A stretch of 64,000 bases of DNA from Tissierella_A sp964489715 (GTDB lineage Bacteria > Bacillota > Clostridia > Tissierellales > Tissierellaceae). Shown piece by piece: positions 44,670 through 53,537 of the stretch (the stretch's first letter is position 1; each line of letters begins with the position of its first letter). Location: NCBI GenBank assembly GCA_964489715.1, contig CAZBAK010000004.1:4482-68481 (forward strand), in the 5' to 3' direction. A program made the position numbers and the translations under genes. The notes below the pieces were generated by a model. That model was not told where the DNA came from. It saw only the letters and a list, made by a program, of their open reading frames with translations, and ran no database searches.

Positions 44670-46148
44670 CTAATTTTTAGTTTCATATATATAATCCAAT
44701 ATTTTACCGTCTCTATATTCTGATATTCCTATTATTCTTTCACCTTTTTTAATAGCTTCAGCTTTACCCATTATTTTTTCTGCATATGCTTTTAGACTGT
44801 CTATATCTACTATATCTATATTAGATTCCTTAAAAGTTTTTATCAGATCTTCTCTCAAGGGATTGACGGCTATACCTCTTTCTGTAACAAGTATATCTAC
44901 TGTATTCCCAGGTGTGGTTACAACATCTACACGATCTCTTATAAAAGGTATTCTAGAGGATAGGAGTTTTGAAACTATTATAGAAACCTTACTAGCAGCT
45001 GCAGTATCTTGATGTCCTCCTGAGCCACCCATAAGCACTCCATCTGAACCTGTTGTTACATTTACATTAAAATTTCTATCTATTTCTGTAGCCCCAAGTA
45101 TTACTAAATCCAGATTATCCACTACAGATGCAAGCTCAGGATTAGCATATAGAGATGCACTCATTCTCAAGTGATTAGGGTTCCTCTTTAGTGATTCAAT
45201 AGCTTCAAGATCAAAACATTGAACGTCAAATAGACTAGAAAATAGCCCCATTTCTAACATCTCTGCCAAATATCCTGTTATACCACCAGATGCAAAACTT
45301 CCCCTTATATTATTCTCTATCATATAATCTTTTAAATAGTCAGTAACTGCCAGTGATATGCCTCCTGCTCCACTTTGAAAACTCATGCCATTTTTTAAAA
45401 GACCTGTAGCTTTCATAACCTCTAAGGTATCTTTCGCTATTTTTAGTCCTATAGGATCCTTTGTAACTCTTGTAGTACCTGATACTATACCAGATTTAAA
45501 GCCTATAGAGTCTATCTCTAGCACATAGTCTACATAGTCTTGACTTATATCTGCTGGATAATTAGGGTATTCTACTAAAGAATCAGTTATTGCTATTACT
45601 TTTTTAGCTTTTTGGCTATCTGCTATAGCATATCCTAGGCTACCACATGAATTTTCTCCATTTACTCCAGATATATTCCCCATAAGATCAGAACTTGGAG
45701 AAGCTATAAAGCTTGCATCTATTAAGATTTCTTCATTTATTATACTTCTAGCACGTCCTCCATGAGATTGCATTATTATATTTCCCTTTAATTTACCCCT
45801 GCTTATAGCCTTGGCTAAATCTCCTGTAATATATGAAGTCACTATATTTTTTATAGTGGAATCTTCAATTAAAGGAATTAATTCTTCATGAACTGGAAAA
45901 AGTGAACTTGCAACTAGAGTTAAATCTTTCACTCCTCTTTTTTGAAGAGCTTTCATTATTTTATTTAAAACTCTGTCCCCATTTCTTAAATGATGGTGGA
46001 AAGATACTACTGCACCATCTTTTAAGCTTAATATATTTAAAAGATCTTCTAGATCTTTAACTTTTTTTTCTTTTTTAGGAGCCTTGGAAGGAAATTCTGA
46101 TTGTTTTAAAACTTTTAGTGACTTTAAATCTTTATTTAAGTAATTCAT
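44670..46148 (-). CDS. citF: Citrate lyase alpha subunit-like; probable citramalate lyase acetyl transferase subunit
   Basis: CitF exchanges the acetyl group of the acyl-carrier protein for citrate (or citramalate), releasing acetate. The protein of about 492 residues has the family motifs VVSFHHHLRNGDRVLNKIM, MSFQSGAGGISLAVTDYL, GGSGGHQDTAAASKVSIIV and TERGIAVNPLREDL. Two adjacent ATG codons exist at 46146-46151; I use the inner one, six bases after AGGAGG. The start overlaps the citE stop. The neighbours argue for citramalate as the natural substrate. Confidence 0.92.
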   Translation of the reverse strand: MNYLNKDLKSLKVLKQSEFPSKAPKKEKKVKDLEDLLNILSLKDGAVVSFHHHLRNGDRVLNKIMKALQKRGVKDLTLVASSLFPVHEELIPLIEDSTIKNIVTSYITGDLAKAISRGKLKGNIIMQSHGGRARSIINEEILIDASFIASPSSDLMGNISGVNGENSCGSLGYAIADSQKAKKVIAITDSLVEYPNYPADISQDYVDYVLEIDSIGFKSGIVSGTTRVTKDPIGLKIAKDTLEVMKATGLLKNGMSFQSGAGGISLAVTDYLKDYMIENNIRGSFASGGITGYLAEMLEMGLFSSLFDVQCFDLEAIESLKRNPNHLRMSASLYANPELASVVDNLDLVILGATEIDRNFNVNVTTGSDGVLMGGSGGHQDTAAASKVSIIVSKLLSSRIPFIRDRVDVVTTPGNTVDILVTERGIAVNPLREDLIKTFKESNIDIVDIDSLKAYAEKIMGKAEAIKKGERIIGISEYRDGKILDYIYETKN

Positions 46149-46992
46149 CATATTCCTCCTTGTATTCTCCACTCAATTTTAAGGTGTTCAATGCTCTTAA
46201 GATAATAGGCTTATCTATCATCTTACCTTCTATTGAAAAAGCTCCTAGACCTTTTTCATTTGCAGCCCTTACTCCCTCTATTACCCTATGTGAATAATTT
46301 ATTTCTTCTTTAGATGGAGTAAATAATTGGTTTACATATTCAACATGCCTTGGACTTATGACAGCTTTACCTGTCATACCTAGGTCTTTAGCTAGGAGTA
46401 TATCTTCTTTTAAGCCTTCAATATCATCAGTATCTGTAAAGGGCGTATCTATAGCTTGTACTCCCATAGACTTTGCAGCTGAAATGATTCTAGCTCTTGC
46501 ATAATCTATCTCTCTAGAAGTTTTTGTTCTTTTAGCTCCAAGATCTAGAGTAAGATCTTCCGCCCCTAAAAACAGACCTGATATCCTATTGGAATTTTGT
46601 AGTATTTCAAAAGTACTTTCAATACCCATAGCGCTTTCAACCAAGGCTATAATTTCAAAATCTAATTTATTGTCTTCTAAGAATCCATCTAATTCTACAA
46701 CAGACTCTATTCCAGCTTTTGGAAGTAAAATGCCCTTTATATTAGTATCTTTTAGACTGTTTAAATCCTTATAAAAATAAGGACTATCTAGGGGATTAAT
46801 CCTAATAAATATATCTGTTTTAGTTTTAAAAAAACTTAAATATTCCTTAACCAATATTCTAGCTGCATCTTTTTCATTTAAGGCTACTGCATCTTCTAAA
46901 TCTATAAAAAGAGCATCTGCTCCAAGTATATCTGAGTTTTGTAGCATGCCTGGATTATTTCCAGGTATAAATAGAAGACTTCTATAGTTCAT
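46132..46992 (-). CDS. citE: Citrate lyase beta subunit-like; probable citramalate lyase
   Basis: CitE cleaves the acyl-ACP thioester of citrate or citramalate to acetyl-ACP plus oxaloacetate or pyruvate. The HpcH/HpaI-fold protein of 286 residues has SLLFIPGNNPGM, DALFIDLEDAVALNEKD and GLFLGAEDLTLDLGA with the acidic metal ligands. Overlapping short genes make the start uncertain: I use ATG 46990-46992 on family pattern; upstream GTG codons are possible. It overlaps the stop of citD by 11 bases. Confidence 0.92.
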   Translation of the reverse strand: MNYRSLLFIPGNNPGMLQNSDILGADALFIDLEDAVALNEKDAARILVKEYLSFFKTKTDIFIRINPLDSPYFYKDLNSLKDTNIKGILLPKAGIESVVELDGFLEDNKLDFEIIALVESAMGIESTFEILQNSNRISGLFLGAEDLTLDLGAKRTKTSREIDYARARIISAAKSMGVQAIDTPFTDTDDIEGLKEDILLAKDLGMTGKAVISPRHVEYVNQLFTPSKEEINYSHRVIEGVRAANEKGLGAFSIEGKMIDKPIILRALNTLKLSGEYKEEYDELLK

Positions 46993-47272
46993 CTTTTTCA
47001 CCACTTCCTCTATTAATAGCAGCTTTAACCCTGGCTATTATAGTAAAATCTAGAGCTCCCCTATCCTTAGCTATTACTTTTGCACTTCTAACCCCTTCAT
47101 CCTCAAGTGTTTTATAGATTAATTGTCTTATTTTTTCTCCATATTGTTTTTCTACAACTGATTCTAAATCTATATCTATAGAGCCTTCTCCTTCTGAGAG
47201 CATAATTAAAATATCATTTGATTCAACTGTTCCAGCTGTAACCATTTTTTTTATTTTTATTTGTTTGTCCAT
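46982..47272 (-). CDS. citD: Citrate lyase acyl carrier protein-like subunit
   Basis: The 96-residue acyl-carrier subunit bears the 2'-(5''-phosphoribosyl)-3'-dephospho-CoA group. The attachment serine lies in MVTAGTVESNDILIML (Ser18), as in known CitD. The gene overlaps the preceding hydro-lyase gene by 16 bases and citE by 11, so it is translated in lock-step with both. That overlap ties the lyase to the hydro-lyase and supports a single mesaconate-to-citramalate-to-acetate route. Confidence 0.93.
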   Translation of the reverse strand: MDKQIKIKKMVTAGTVESNDILIMLSEGEGSIDIDLESVVEKQYGEKIRQLIYKTLEDEGVRSAKVIAKDRGALDFTIIARVKAAINRGSGEKDEL

Positions 47273-47817
47273 TCTAAATATTCCTTTCTTCCCTGGAGGT
47301 AAAGATCATTTCCCTTTAAATCATTTATAACTGTAACTGGGAATTCTTCTACATATAATTTTCTTATAGCTTCAGCACCTAGATCTTCATAAGCTATAAC
47401 TTCTGCAGATTTTATACATTTTTTAATTAAGGCTGCAGCCCCACCAATAGCAGCAAAATATGTGGCTCCATTTTCCACAATTTTTTTCTTTACCTCTTCA
47501 CTTCTTTTACCTTTTCCTATCATCCCCTTAAGCCCCGCTTGTAAAAGCTGTGGAGTATATGAATCCATTCTATAACTTGTGGTTGGTCCAGCTGAACCTA
47601 TAGCTTCTCCATCTTTGGCAGGTGTAGGTCCTACATAGTATATAACTGCTCCTTTAGGATCAAATGGTAGCTCTTTTCCTTCTTCTAGCAGTTGAACAAG
47701 CCTAGCATGGGCTGCATCTCTTGCTGTATAAATATAACCACTTATATATACATCATCGCCTGCTTTTAAATCTTTCAAATCATCTTCTTTTAAAGGTGTT
47801 TCAAGTATTTTTTTCAT
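47257..47817 (-). CDS. Class I fumarase-type hydro-lyase, beta subunit; probable mesaconase
   Basis: The small subunit of an oxygen-sensitive Fe-S hydro-lyase. Family members hydrate fumarate, split tartrate or hydrate mesaconate. The 186-residue protein has GDDVYISGYIYTARDAAHARL, VIYYVGPTPAKDGEAIGSAGPTTSYRMD, and GKGKRSEEVKKKI. Its partner is encoded ten bases upstream. The glutamate mutase cluster beside it argues for mesaconase (2-methylmalate dehydratase), which makes citramalate, rather than fumarase. A GGAGGGG site precedes the ATG. Confidence 0.88.
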   Translation of the reverse strand: MKKILETPLKEDDLKDLKAGDDVYISGYIYTARDAAHARLVQLLEEGKELPFDPKGAVIYYVGPTPAKDGEAIGSAGPTTSYRMDSYTPQLLQAGLKGMIGKGKRSEEVKKKIVENGATYFAAIGGAAALIKKCIKSAEVIAYEDLGAEAIRKLYVEEFPVTVINDLKGNDLYLQGRKEYLEWTNK

Positions 47818-47827
47818 CTTTCCCCTC

Positions 47828-48670
47828 CTAAAGAGTAACCTTTTTGTGGCGAGCTGCGTGACAGTTTAAATTTACTGCTACCGGTAGTCCAGCTATATGA
47901 GTTGGATAATATTCTATATTTACCTTTAAAGCTGTAGTTCTTCCTCCAAATCCTTGAGGCCCAATTCCAAGAGCATTCACTTCTTCAAGAAGTTCTTTTT
48001 CTAGTTTTTCATAGAAGGGATTGGGAGAATATTCTTCTAGGTCTCTCATTAAGGACTTTTTAGCTAAAAATGCCGCCTTTTCAAAACTTCCACCTAAGCC
48101 TACTCCCACGATTATTGGAGGACAAGGATTAGGTCCAGCAATAGTTACTGACTCAAGTACAAAGTCTTTTACCCCTTGGATTCCTTCAGAGGGTTTTAAC
48201 ATTTTTACTCTAGACATATTTTCCGATCCAAAACCTTTTGGAGCTACTTCAATAGTCATTTTATCTCCTGAAACAATATTATAGTGAATTACAGCTGGAG
48301 TATTATCCTTTGTATTTACCCTGTTTAGAGGATCTTTTATTACTGATTTTCTTAATCTACCCTCTTCATAACCCTGTCTTATACCTTCATTGATAGCATC
48401 TTCTATAGAACCATTTGACACATGAAGATCTTGGCCTATATCTACAAATACAATAACCATACCTGTATCTTGACACATAGGTACTCTATCATTTTTTGCA
48501 ATTCCTGCATTTTCTATGATTTTACCTAAGGTATTAGAAGCAAGATCCCATTTTTCTACATCCTTAGATTTTTCAAGAGATTCTAAAACATCTTCAGGCA
48601 AGTAAAAATTTGCTTCCATAACCATCCTTTTAACTTCTTTTGTTATTAATTCCGCATCAATCTCTCTCAT
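47828..48670 (-). CDS. Class I fumarase-type hydro-lyase, alpha subunit; probable mesaconase
   Basis: The large, Fe-S-bearing subunit of the same enzyme. About 280 residues with cysteines for the [4Fe-4S] cluster in RVPMCQDTGMVIVF, GPNPCPPIIVGVG and NLNCHAARHKK. The start is the ATG at 48668-48670 with AAGGATGATG upstream; two earlier ATGs overlap that site. It lies between the glutamate mutase/methylaspartase genes and the lyase genes. Catalysed step is inferred from the pathway; substrate cannot be read from sequence alone. Confidence 0.9.
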   Translation of the reverse strand: MREIDAELITKEVKRMVMEANFYLPEDVLESLEKSKDVEKWDLASNTLGKIIENAGIAKNDRVPMCQDTGMVIVFVDIGQDLHVSNGSIEDAINEGIRQGYEEGRLRKSVIKDPLNRVNTKDNTPAVIHYNIVSGDKMTIEVAPKGFGSENMSRVKMLKPSEGIQGVKDFVLESVTIAGPNPCPPIIVGVGLGGSFEKAAFLAKKSLMRDLEEYSPNPFYEKLEKELLEEVNALGIGPQGFGGRTTALKVNIEYYPTHIAGLPVAVNLNCHAARHKKVTL

Positions 48671-48705
48671 TATCATCATCCTTTATATTTGTTTACCCTT
48701 GTTAA

Positions 48706-48731
48706 AGAATAAACCGCCCTAAAGGCGGTCT
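48706..48731 (-). terminator. GC-rich hairpin between mal and the mesaconase genes
   Basis: GACCGCC and GGCGGTT form a short strong stem with loop TTTAG, followed on the minus strand by TTATTCTTT. It could partially stop transcripts after mal and set a lower level for the downstream part of the cluster, or stop all of them. Confidence 0.7.
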
Positions 48732-48752
48732 ATTTAGTTTTATAATATAAAC

Positions 48753-49994
48753 TTATTTTCTACTATTAGCTAAGGCTAAGACTCTATTCATTTCATTATT
48801 AACCAGCATTATACCTTCGTCTACACCCATACCTGGCTTTGCAAGAACTTGTCCTACATTACATGCTATACCTACATCAGTACAAATTTCTGCACTTCTA
48901 CCTGTTCCATTGCAAGTTCCACCTAAATAAGATTTTATTCCAACTTCATTACAAAATAGTATAGCCTCTATAGAATTGTTTATTCCACCAAGGTCAGGGG
49001 CCTTTATCTGAATCATATGACCTGCTTTATTTTCAGCAAAATACTTAACATCTTCTAATGTATTACACCATTCATCTGCTACAAGTTCTACATCTATATT
49101 ATTATCTTCTAAGCTCTTTCTTAAATCTCTTAAAGCTTCCATTTGAGCTTTTCTTTCTCCAACATCCATAGGACCTTCTATCCTAAGAGAGAAGGGTCTA
49201 GCAAGTTCTCCCAATTCTCCCAGATACTTAGTCATAGCCTCTAGATCGTTCTCTAACATTTCTCCTATAGTACCATAAACATCTATATGAAAAATAGGAT
49301 TATAATTTTCATCTGTTCTATGCTTTATTACTCTTTCTCTTAACCACTGAATATATTCCTTTAACTTTTCACCTTTGAGACCTAATTTTTCTTCAATATT
49401 ATTAAATAATCCATGAGGCATTACATCTATTTCTTTTATAATCATCTTATCTGCGTTTAGATACCTATCGTCTCCAGATTGTGAAAATATAGGTACTCTT
49501 TTTAGTTCTACTCCTGTATCATACTCCTCTTTAACTACTTCTGCTCTTGTTATCTTTTTAGCTTTTGCAGCTGCATCAAGAAGTGATTGAGTAAGTCCAT
49601 ATCTGATAGCCGTATGAAGTCTTTTGCCATCTATCTTCATTGAATCTACTTCTTCTGCTAATTTTTTAAAGTCTCTCGTTTCTTTTCCCAGCAATCTTTC
49701 CTTTATTTCTCCTTCTATTATAGGAATAAAATCTTGAGCTAAAAATAAAGGATCTCTACCTCCTGCTGCTGAGTATTGAACTGCAACACAATCACCATAG
49801 GCTACTTGTCCGTCTTCTAAAATTAACATTATTGATATGCTCTCACCTGGTATTCTTATCTTGTCAAAACCTTCTGTTACAGCTTCCCCAATATAAAACA
49901 TACCATCATGTTTAACACCTTGCTTTATAGCCTTTTGATCATCAAAATAAAATCCTGTTTTTCCTTCTGAACAAATAATATCAACTATTTTCAT
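48753..49994 (-). CDS. mal: Methylaspartate ammonia-lyase
   Basis: Eliminates ammonia from (2S,3S)-3-methylaspartate to give mesaconate, the second step of the methylaspartate route. The 413-residue enolase-superfamily protein has the metal-binding Asp/Glu residues in IFHIDVYGTIGE and IELVADEWCNTLEDV-like segments, and catalytic Lys in MIQIKAPDLGGINNS. It follows glmE with no gap (GAG GGA AAT TAA then ATG). The length is that of characterised clostridial enzymes. Confidence 0.96.
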   Translation of the reverse strand: MKIVDIICSEGKTGFYFDDQKAIKQGVKHDGMFYIGEAVTEGFDKIRIPGESISIMLILEDGQVAYGDCVAVQYSAAGGRDPLFLAQDFIPIIEGEIKERLLGKETRDFKKLAEEVDSMKIDGKRLHTAIRYGLTQSLLDAAAKAKKITRAEVVKEEYDTGVELKRVPIFSQSGDDRYLNADKMIIKEIDVMPHGLFNNIEEKLGLKGEKLKEYIQWLRERVIKHRTDENYNPIFHIDVYGTIGEMLENDLEAMTKYLGELGELARPFSLRIEGPMDVGERKAQMEALRDLRKSLEDNNIDVELVADEWCNTLEDVKYFAENKAGHMIQIKAPDLGGINNSIEAILFCNEVGIKSYLGGTCNGTGRSAEICTDVGIACNVGQVLAKPGMGVDEGIMLVNNEMNRVLALANSRK

Positions 49995-51452
49995 TTAATT
50001 TCCCTCCGGTCTTCCTATTAGTTTACCCTTACCTACTGCAAAGATATCGTCTACTGTCATTTGAAAACTTACTTCTCTCTTCTCAAACTTTCCTCTTTCT
50101 CCTAGCTTTTCCTTGTTAAATATTTTCAAATCTTTAGTAAAAGGTATATTACCTGTCATCAAATATCTAACTGCACCATTGTTATCACGTGCCGGCATCA
50201 TTTTACCATAATTATACTTTGAAGGCCCAAATGGTATATCAATTATACCTTCTTCAAAGCCCTTAACAGTTCCTATGGCTAGATCACCATTTCCTGCCTT
50301 GATTATAGCTTCTAGCATACATTTAGTTTCTTGTTTTATAATTTCTATTTCAGTTTGAAGTTCTTTACTCATTTGCATTCTTTGTCCTTCTAATAAATTC
50401 AATACCATCTTAGTAGCCTTTATTCCCTGTGCATTTGCTTCTTTTGTTGGTATGCCTATAGCTTCATGAGGAGTTTTTACTATTACCTTTGTAGCACCTG
50501 CCAGTGCTGCAGCAGCAGCTCCAGTGGATATAACTCCAAAGGCTTTAGATTCGTCTTCTGGAAATCCACCCATCCATTGATGAAATACTGTAGTAACAAC
50601 TGTATTATTATAGCCATATTTTTTTAAGTATTCCTCAGTCTGTTCTTCTAATGCTCTTATAGCAGCAACATCTTGTATCAAATTCCCACATTGTCCATAA
50701 CCAACTGTTATACTTCTTACTCCCTGCTCTGCTGCAAGAAGAGCTTCTATTATAGCTACAACATTTGATGTAGATGGCGGCACTAGAGTACCCGTTAAAG
50801 GACCGAAGGGCTCTCTGTTTATAGATATCCCTTGTTCTTCATAATATCCAACTAGCCTATCACAATATTGCCAATCTCTAATACTTTTTTCCATGGGAAC
50901 AGACTTTGCATAGGGAATATTATAACTAATTCCTCCACCTTCATTGGATGTAAAACCAGCTGCATGTATTATTTCAGCTAACAATCTTGAATCTGGTGTT
51001 CCGTGTCTTGCTTGCAAGGGTAGATTAACACTTTCAAAAACCTTTCTCCCGCCCTTAACTCCATGGTTTACACCTGGATATCCATTAAGTAAAGATCTAC
51101 CTTCTTTTAAGGATTCATTTATTCCTACTTGACACTCTTCATATCTATTTTGTCTGGTATATGAGTCTATGGTGGAAGGAAGTAAGTCTGCTCCACCTTC
51201 TTTATCTAAGAAATTTAATAGAGTAATATGCTCATCTATAAGTGCTACTCCAGCTCTAGGTTGAGCCAAAGTTTTTCCTTCATTTTTTGCTTTTTCTAGT
51301 TTTTTTGCAAAGTTCTTTTCTTCTGGAATATTTCTCAAATATTCTGATGCTTCTTCTAGATTTACCTCTGCTCCTGTTTTCCATTGCTTAAGAACATCTT
51401 CTCTTTGTTTAAAAAATTCGTCTTGATCTATTTTTTTATTCTTTAGATCCAC
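49995..51452 (-). CDS. glmE: Glutamate mutase epsilon subunit
   Basis: The catalytic subunit of B12-dependent glutamate mutase, which rearranges L-glutamate to (2S,3S)-3-methylaspartate. The 485-residue TIM-barrel protein has GVNHGVKGGRKVFESVNLPLQARHGTPDSR, GPLTGTLVPPSTSNVVAIIEALLAAEQGV and FHQWMGGFPEDESKA. The start is GTG at 51450-51452, eight bases after AGGAGG and directly after the glmL stop. Active enzyme is a complex with GlmS. Confidence 0.97.
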   Translation of the reverse strand: MDLKNKKIDQDEFFKQREDVLKQWKTGAEVNLEEASEYLRNIPEEKNFAKKLEKAKNEGKTLAQPRAGVALIDEHITLLNFLDKEGGADLLPSTIDSYTRQNRYEECQVGINESLKEGRSLLNGYPGVNHGVKGGRKVFESVNLPLQARHGTPDSRLLAEIIHAAGFTSNEGGGISYNIPYAKSVPMEKSIRDWQYCDRLVGYYEEQGISINREPFGPLTGTLVPPSTSNVVAIIEALLAAEQGVRSITVGYGQCGNLIQDVAAIRALEEQTEEYLKKYGYNNTVVTTVFHQWMGGFPEDESKAFGVISTGAAAAALAGATKVIVKTPHEAIGIPTKEANAQGIKATKMVLNLLEGQRMQMSKELQTEIEIIKQETKCMLEAIIKAGNGDLAIGTVKGFEEGIIDIPFGPSKYNYGKMMPARDNNGAVRYLMTGNIPFTKDLKIFNKEKLGERGKFEKREVSFQMTVDDIFAVGKGKLIGRPEGN

Positions 51453-52844
51453 CTATACCCCTCCTGAATTTGTTATATATTTCTTTAACATTCTTACTGC
51501 CATATCACGATCTATCATAGTTAAAAGCCCCATAGCCGAAAGAATATACTTCTTATCTATTAAAAAACTAGGTCTTCTTGGTTTTAAAGAAGTAGGATCA
51601 TCTATATTAAACAGGCTTGATTTTAAAATTTCACCAGGATTTTCACTATTTACAAGTACGCCTCCAGTAGCAACTATAAAAGGTAATTCCATTAAATCTT
51701 TTCCAGTTTGGACGAAAGTCGCTCCTAAGGGAGAATATACAGACTCTACAACACCCGCATGTCTTGACATGGCAATATTACTAGATATTTTTGCCATAGC
51801 TTCATCAAATCTTATATCTCTTTCAGTTTCTGGAATAAATGATGTATTTTTATATCTTTTTTCAAGTTCTTCTCTTAAATTATAATCTTCTAAATCTATA
51901 TATTTTCTAAACATATTTTTCCCCGCTGCTTCTAAAATAGAAAGAGCTGAGTATCTCATTCCTAAATCACCTTCTACAGTTCTCTTTGCTAGTGGTTCTT
52001 CAAGTCCTCTTATCATTACAGAAGGTTTACTAGGAGCACCTTCGCCTATAGAATGAATATCTGTTGTAGCCCCTCCTATATCCAGTACTACTAAATCTCC
52101 TATTCCTTTTTCATCTTCACTACCTCTAGATAGTGCTTCTGCAGCTTTTAATACACTTGCAGGAGTTGGCATAAGTACTTCTGCAATATTTTCTTCAACA
52201 TTTTCCATTCCCTTTGCATGAACAATTTGTTTCATAAATATACTCCTAATTGTTTCACGGGCTGGTCCAACATTTATTTGATTTAATTTTGGCATAACAT
52301 TTTCTGTAATATAGTATTCCAGCTTTTCTTTAAATAGCTCTTCTATCTCATCATTACAACTTTTATTGCCAGCAACTACTACAGGAATCTTGATATTATT
52401 GTCTACTATCATCTTAGCATTATGATTTATACAGGCATGATTTCCACCATCCGTACCGCCTGCCAAAAGAATTATATCAGCACTAGAGACTCTGATCTCC
52501 TCAATCTCCTTAATATTTAAATTGTGACTATAGGTCTTTATAACTCTAGCTCCAGCCCCTAAAGCAGCTCTCTTAGCTGCTTCTGCAGTAAGCTCTGGAA
52601 CAAGCCCTATTGCTACAATTTTAAGTCCACCTGCAGCTGAAGAACAAGCTAACTTTTTCACAATATTTATCTCTATATCTATTTTTTCATAAAGTTCCTT
52701 TAAAGCTCTTCTATATCCTTCTGTTACATCTGTTTCCACTGTAGTATAGGATTTTCCACTTGCTAAAATTTCTTCTCTTTCAATGTCAACAAGAGTTACC
52801 TTTGTATAAGTACTACCAAAGTCAATAAAAAGATAACAATTCAT
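51453..52844 (-). CDS. glmL: Glutamate mutase reactivating protein GlmL (MutL)
   Basis: An ASKHA-fold protein that is thought to help load or renew the cobalamin of glutamate mutase. The 463-residue protein has CYLFIDFGSTYTKVTLVD, IILLAGGTDGGNHACI and VVLDIGGATTDIHSIGEG, the ATP-binding signatures of the fold. It sits between glmS and glmE, the common order. A GGGGG site precedes the ATG. Confidence 0.95.
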   Translation of the reverse strand: MNCYLFIDFGSTYTKVTLVDIEREEILASGKSYTTVETDVTEGYRRALKELYEKIDIEINIVKKLACSSAAGGLKIVAIGLVPELTAEAAKRAALGAGARVIKTYSHNLNIKEIEEIRVSSADIILLAGGTDGGNHACINHNAKMIVDNNIKIPVVVAGNKSCNDEIEELFKEKLEYYITENVMPKLNQINVGPARETIRSIFMKQIVHAKGMENVEENIAEVLMPTPASVLKAAEALSRGSEDEKGIGDLVVLDIGGATTDIHSIGEGAPSKPSVMIRGLEEPLAKRTVEGDLGMRYSALSILEAAGKNMFRKYIDLEDYNLREELEKRYKNTSFIPETERDIRFDEAMAKISSNIAMSRHAGVVESVYSPLGATFVQTGKDLMELPFIVATGGVLVNSENPGEILKSSLFNIDDPTSLKPRRPSFLIDKKYILSAMGLLTMIDRDMAVRMLKKYITNSGGV

Positions 52845-52855
52845 TATTTTACCCC

Positions 52856-53263
52856 CTAGGTCAAATCTTCATGTAGATCTTTAATTGCAGTCTCTACAGA
52901 AGTTCCAGGCGGGTATACTCTATCAAATCCCATTTCTTCAAATCTATTTTTAACTGTTTCCCATTCTTGCTTTCCTACTACAATATTTCCACCTACATAT
53001 AACAATATATCCTTTAAGCCTGACTCTTCACAGTTCTCTCTCATACCTCTACAATCTATTTCCCCATGTCCATAGAGAGATGAAACTAGTATAGCATCAG
53101 CATCGGTTTCAATAGCTGCATTTATAAAATCTTCTTGAGGTGAAAGTACTCCAATGTTTACTATATCGAATCCTGCCTCACTTAAAGAATAATCTAAAAT
53201 TTTATTTCCAACAGCATGACAATCAGAACCAATTACTCCTAGTACCAGTGTCTTTTTACTCAT
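52856..53263 (-). CDS. glmS: Glutamate mutase sigma subunit
   Basis: The cobalamin-binding subunit of glutamate mutase. The 135-residue Rossmann-like protein has the base-on motif DxHxxG in GVIGSDCHAVGNKIL (Asp14, His16, Gly19), and the second motif SLYGHGEIDCRG. First gene of the cluster, so its upstream gap should hold the promoter. A strong AGGAGG precedes the ATG. The symbol is not to be confused with the amidotransferase of the same name. Confidence 0.97.
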   Translation of the reverse strand: MSKKTLVLGVIGSDCHAVGNKILDYSLSEAGFDIVNIGVLSPQEDFINAAIETDADAILVSSLYGHGEIDCRGMRENCEESGLKDILLYVGGNIVVGKQEWETVKNRFEEMGFDRVYPPGTSVETAIKDLHEDLT

Positions 53264-53445
53264 TTTATTAGCCTCCTAATTTAATAGTCTATAATTTCTC
53301 TATCACTATCACCTTAATAATAACATATATAGATGTAATAACAAGTTTTTTTTAGCTCTAATTACCAGGTCAAAGCTTGTATTATCAACGTTATGAAGCT
53401 TTCCCCTCTCCCTCATTCATATTGTCAGAAATATCTGTTAAAAGT
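53264..53445 (-). other. Leader/promoter region of the glutamate fermentation operon
   Basis: A gap before glmS that may hold a leader. On the minus strand AAAGCTT (about 53390-53400) can pair with AAGCTTT (about 53370-53380) around 17 bases, and AGCTTT can alternatively pair with AGAGCT, which precedes A8. A possible promoter, TTGTTA with TATTAT 16 bases downstream, lies nearer to glmS. No known riboswitch class fits by eye. Confidence 0.35.
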
Positions 53446-53488
53446 AAGAAAGACTAAGACGATTATGAATTTCGCCTTAGTCTTTCTT
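53446..53488 (-). terminator. Intrinsic terminator after lplA
   Basis: AAGAAAGACTAAGACG and CGCCTTAGTCTTTCTT form a 16-base stem with one mismatch around an 11-base loop. T-rich sequence lies on both sides, so it may work in both directions. It separates lplA from the glutamate operon. Confidence 0.85.
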
Positions 53489-53537
53489 GCAATATTTTTT
53501 TTATATACACATTTCAATTTTAGGATTTTTTATTTAT

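Noticed and set aside
47257..48670. Straight call of fumarase (fumA/fumB) for the hydro-lyase
   Set aside because: Homology alone fits, but position inside the methylaspartate cluster makes mesaconase the better call; kept open in the feature text.
53264..53445. Cobalamin or thiamine riboswitch before glmS
   Set aside because: No B12-box or thi-box consensus is visible on the minus strand; only generic stems, so I list the region as an unassigned leader.
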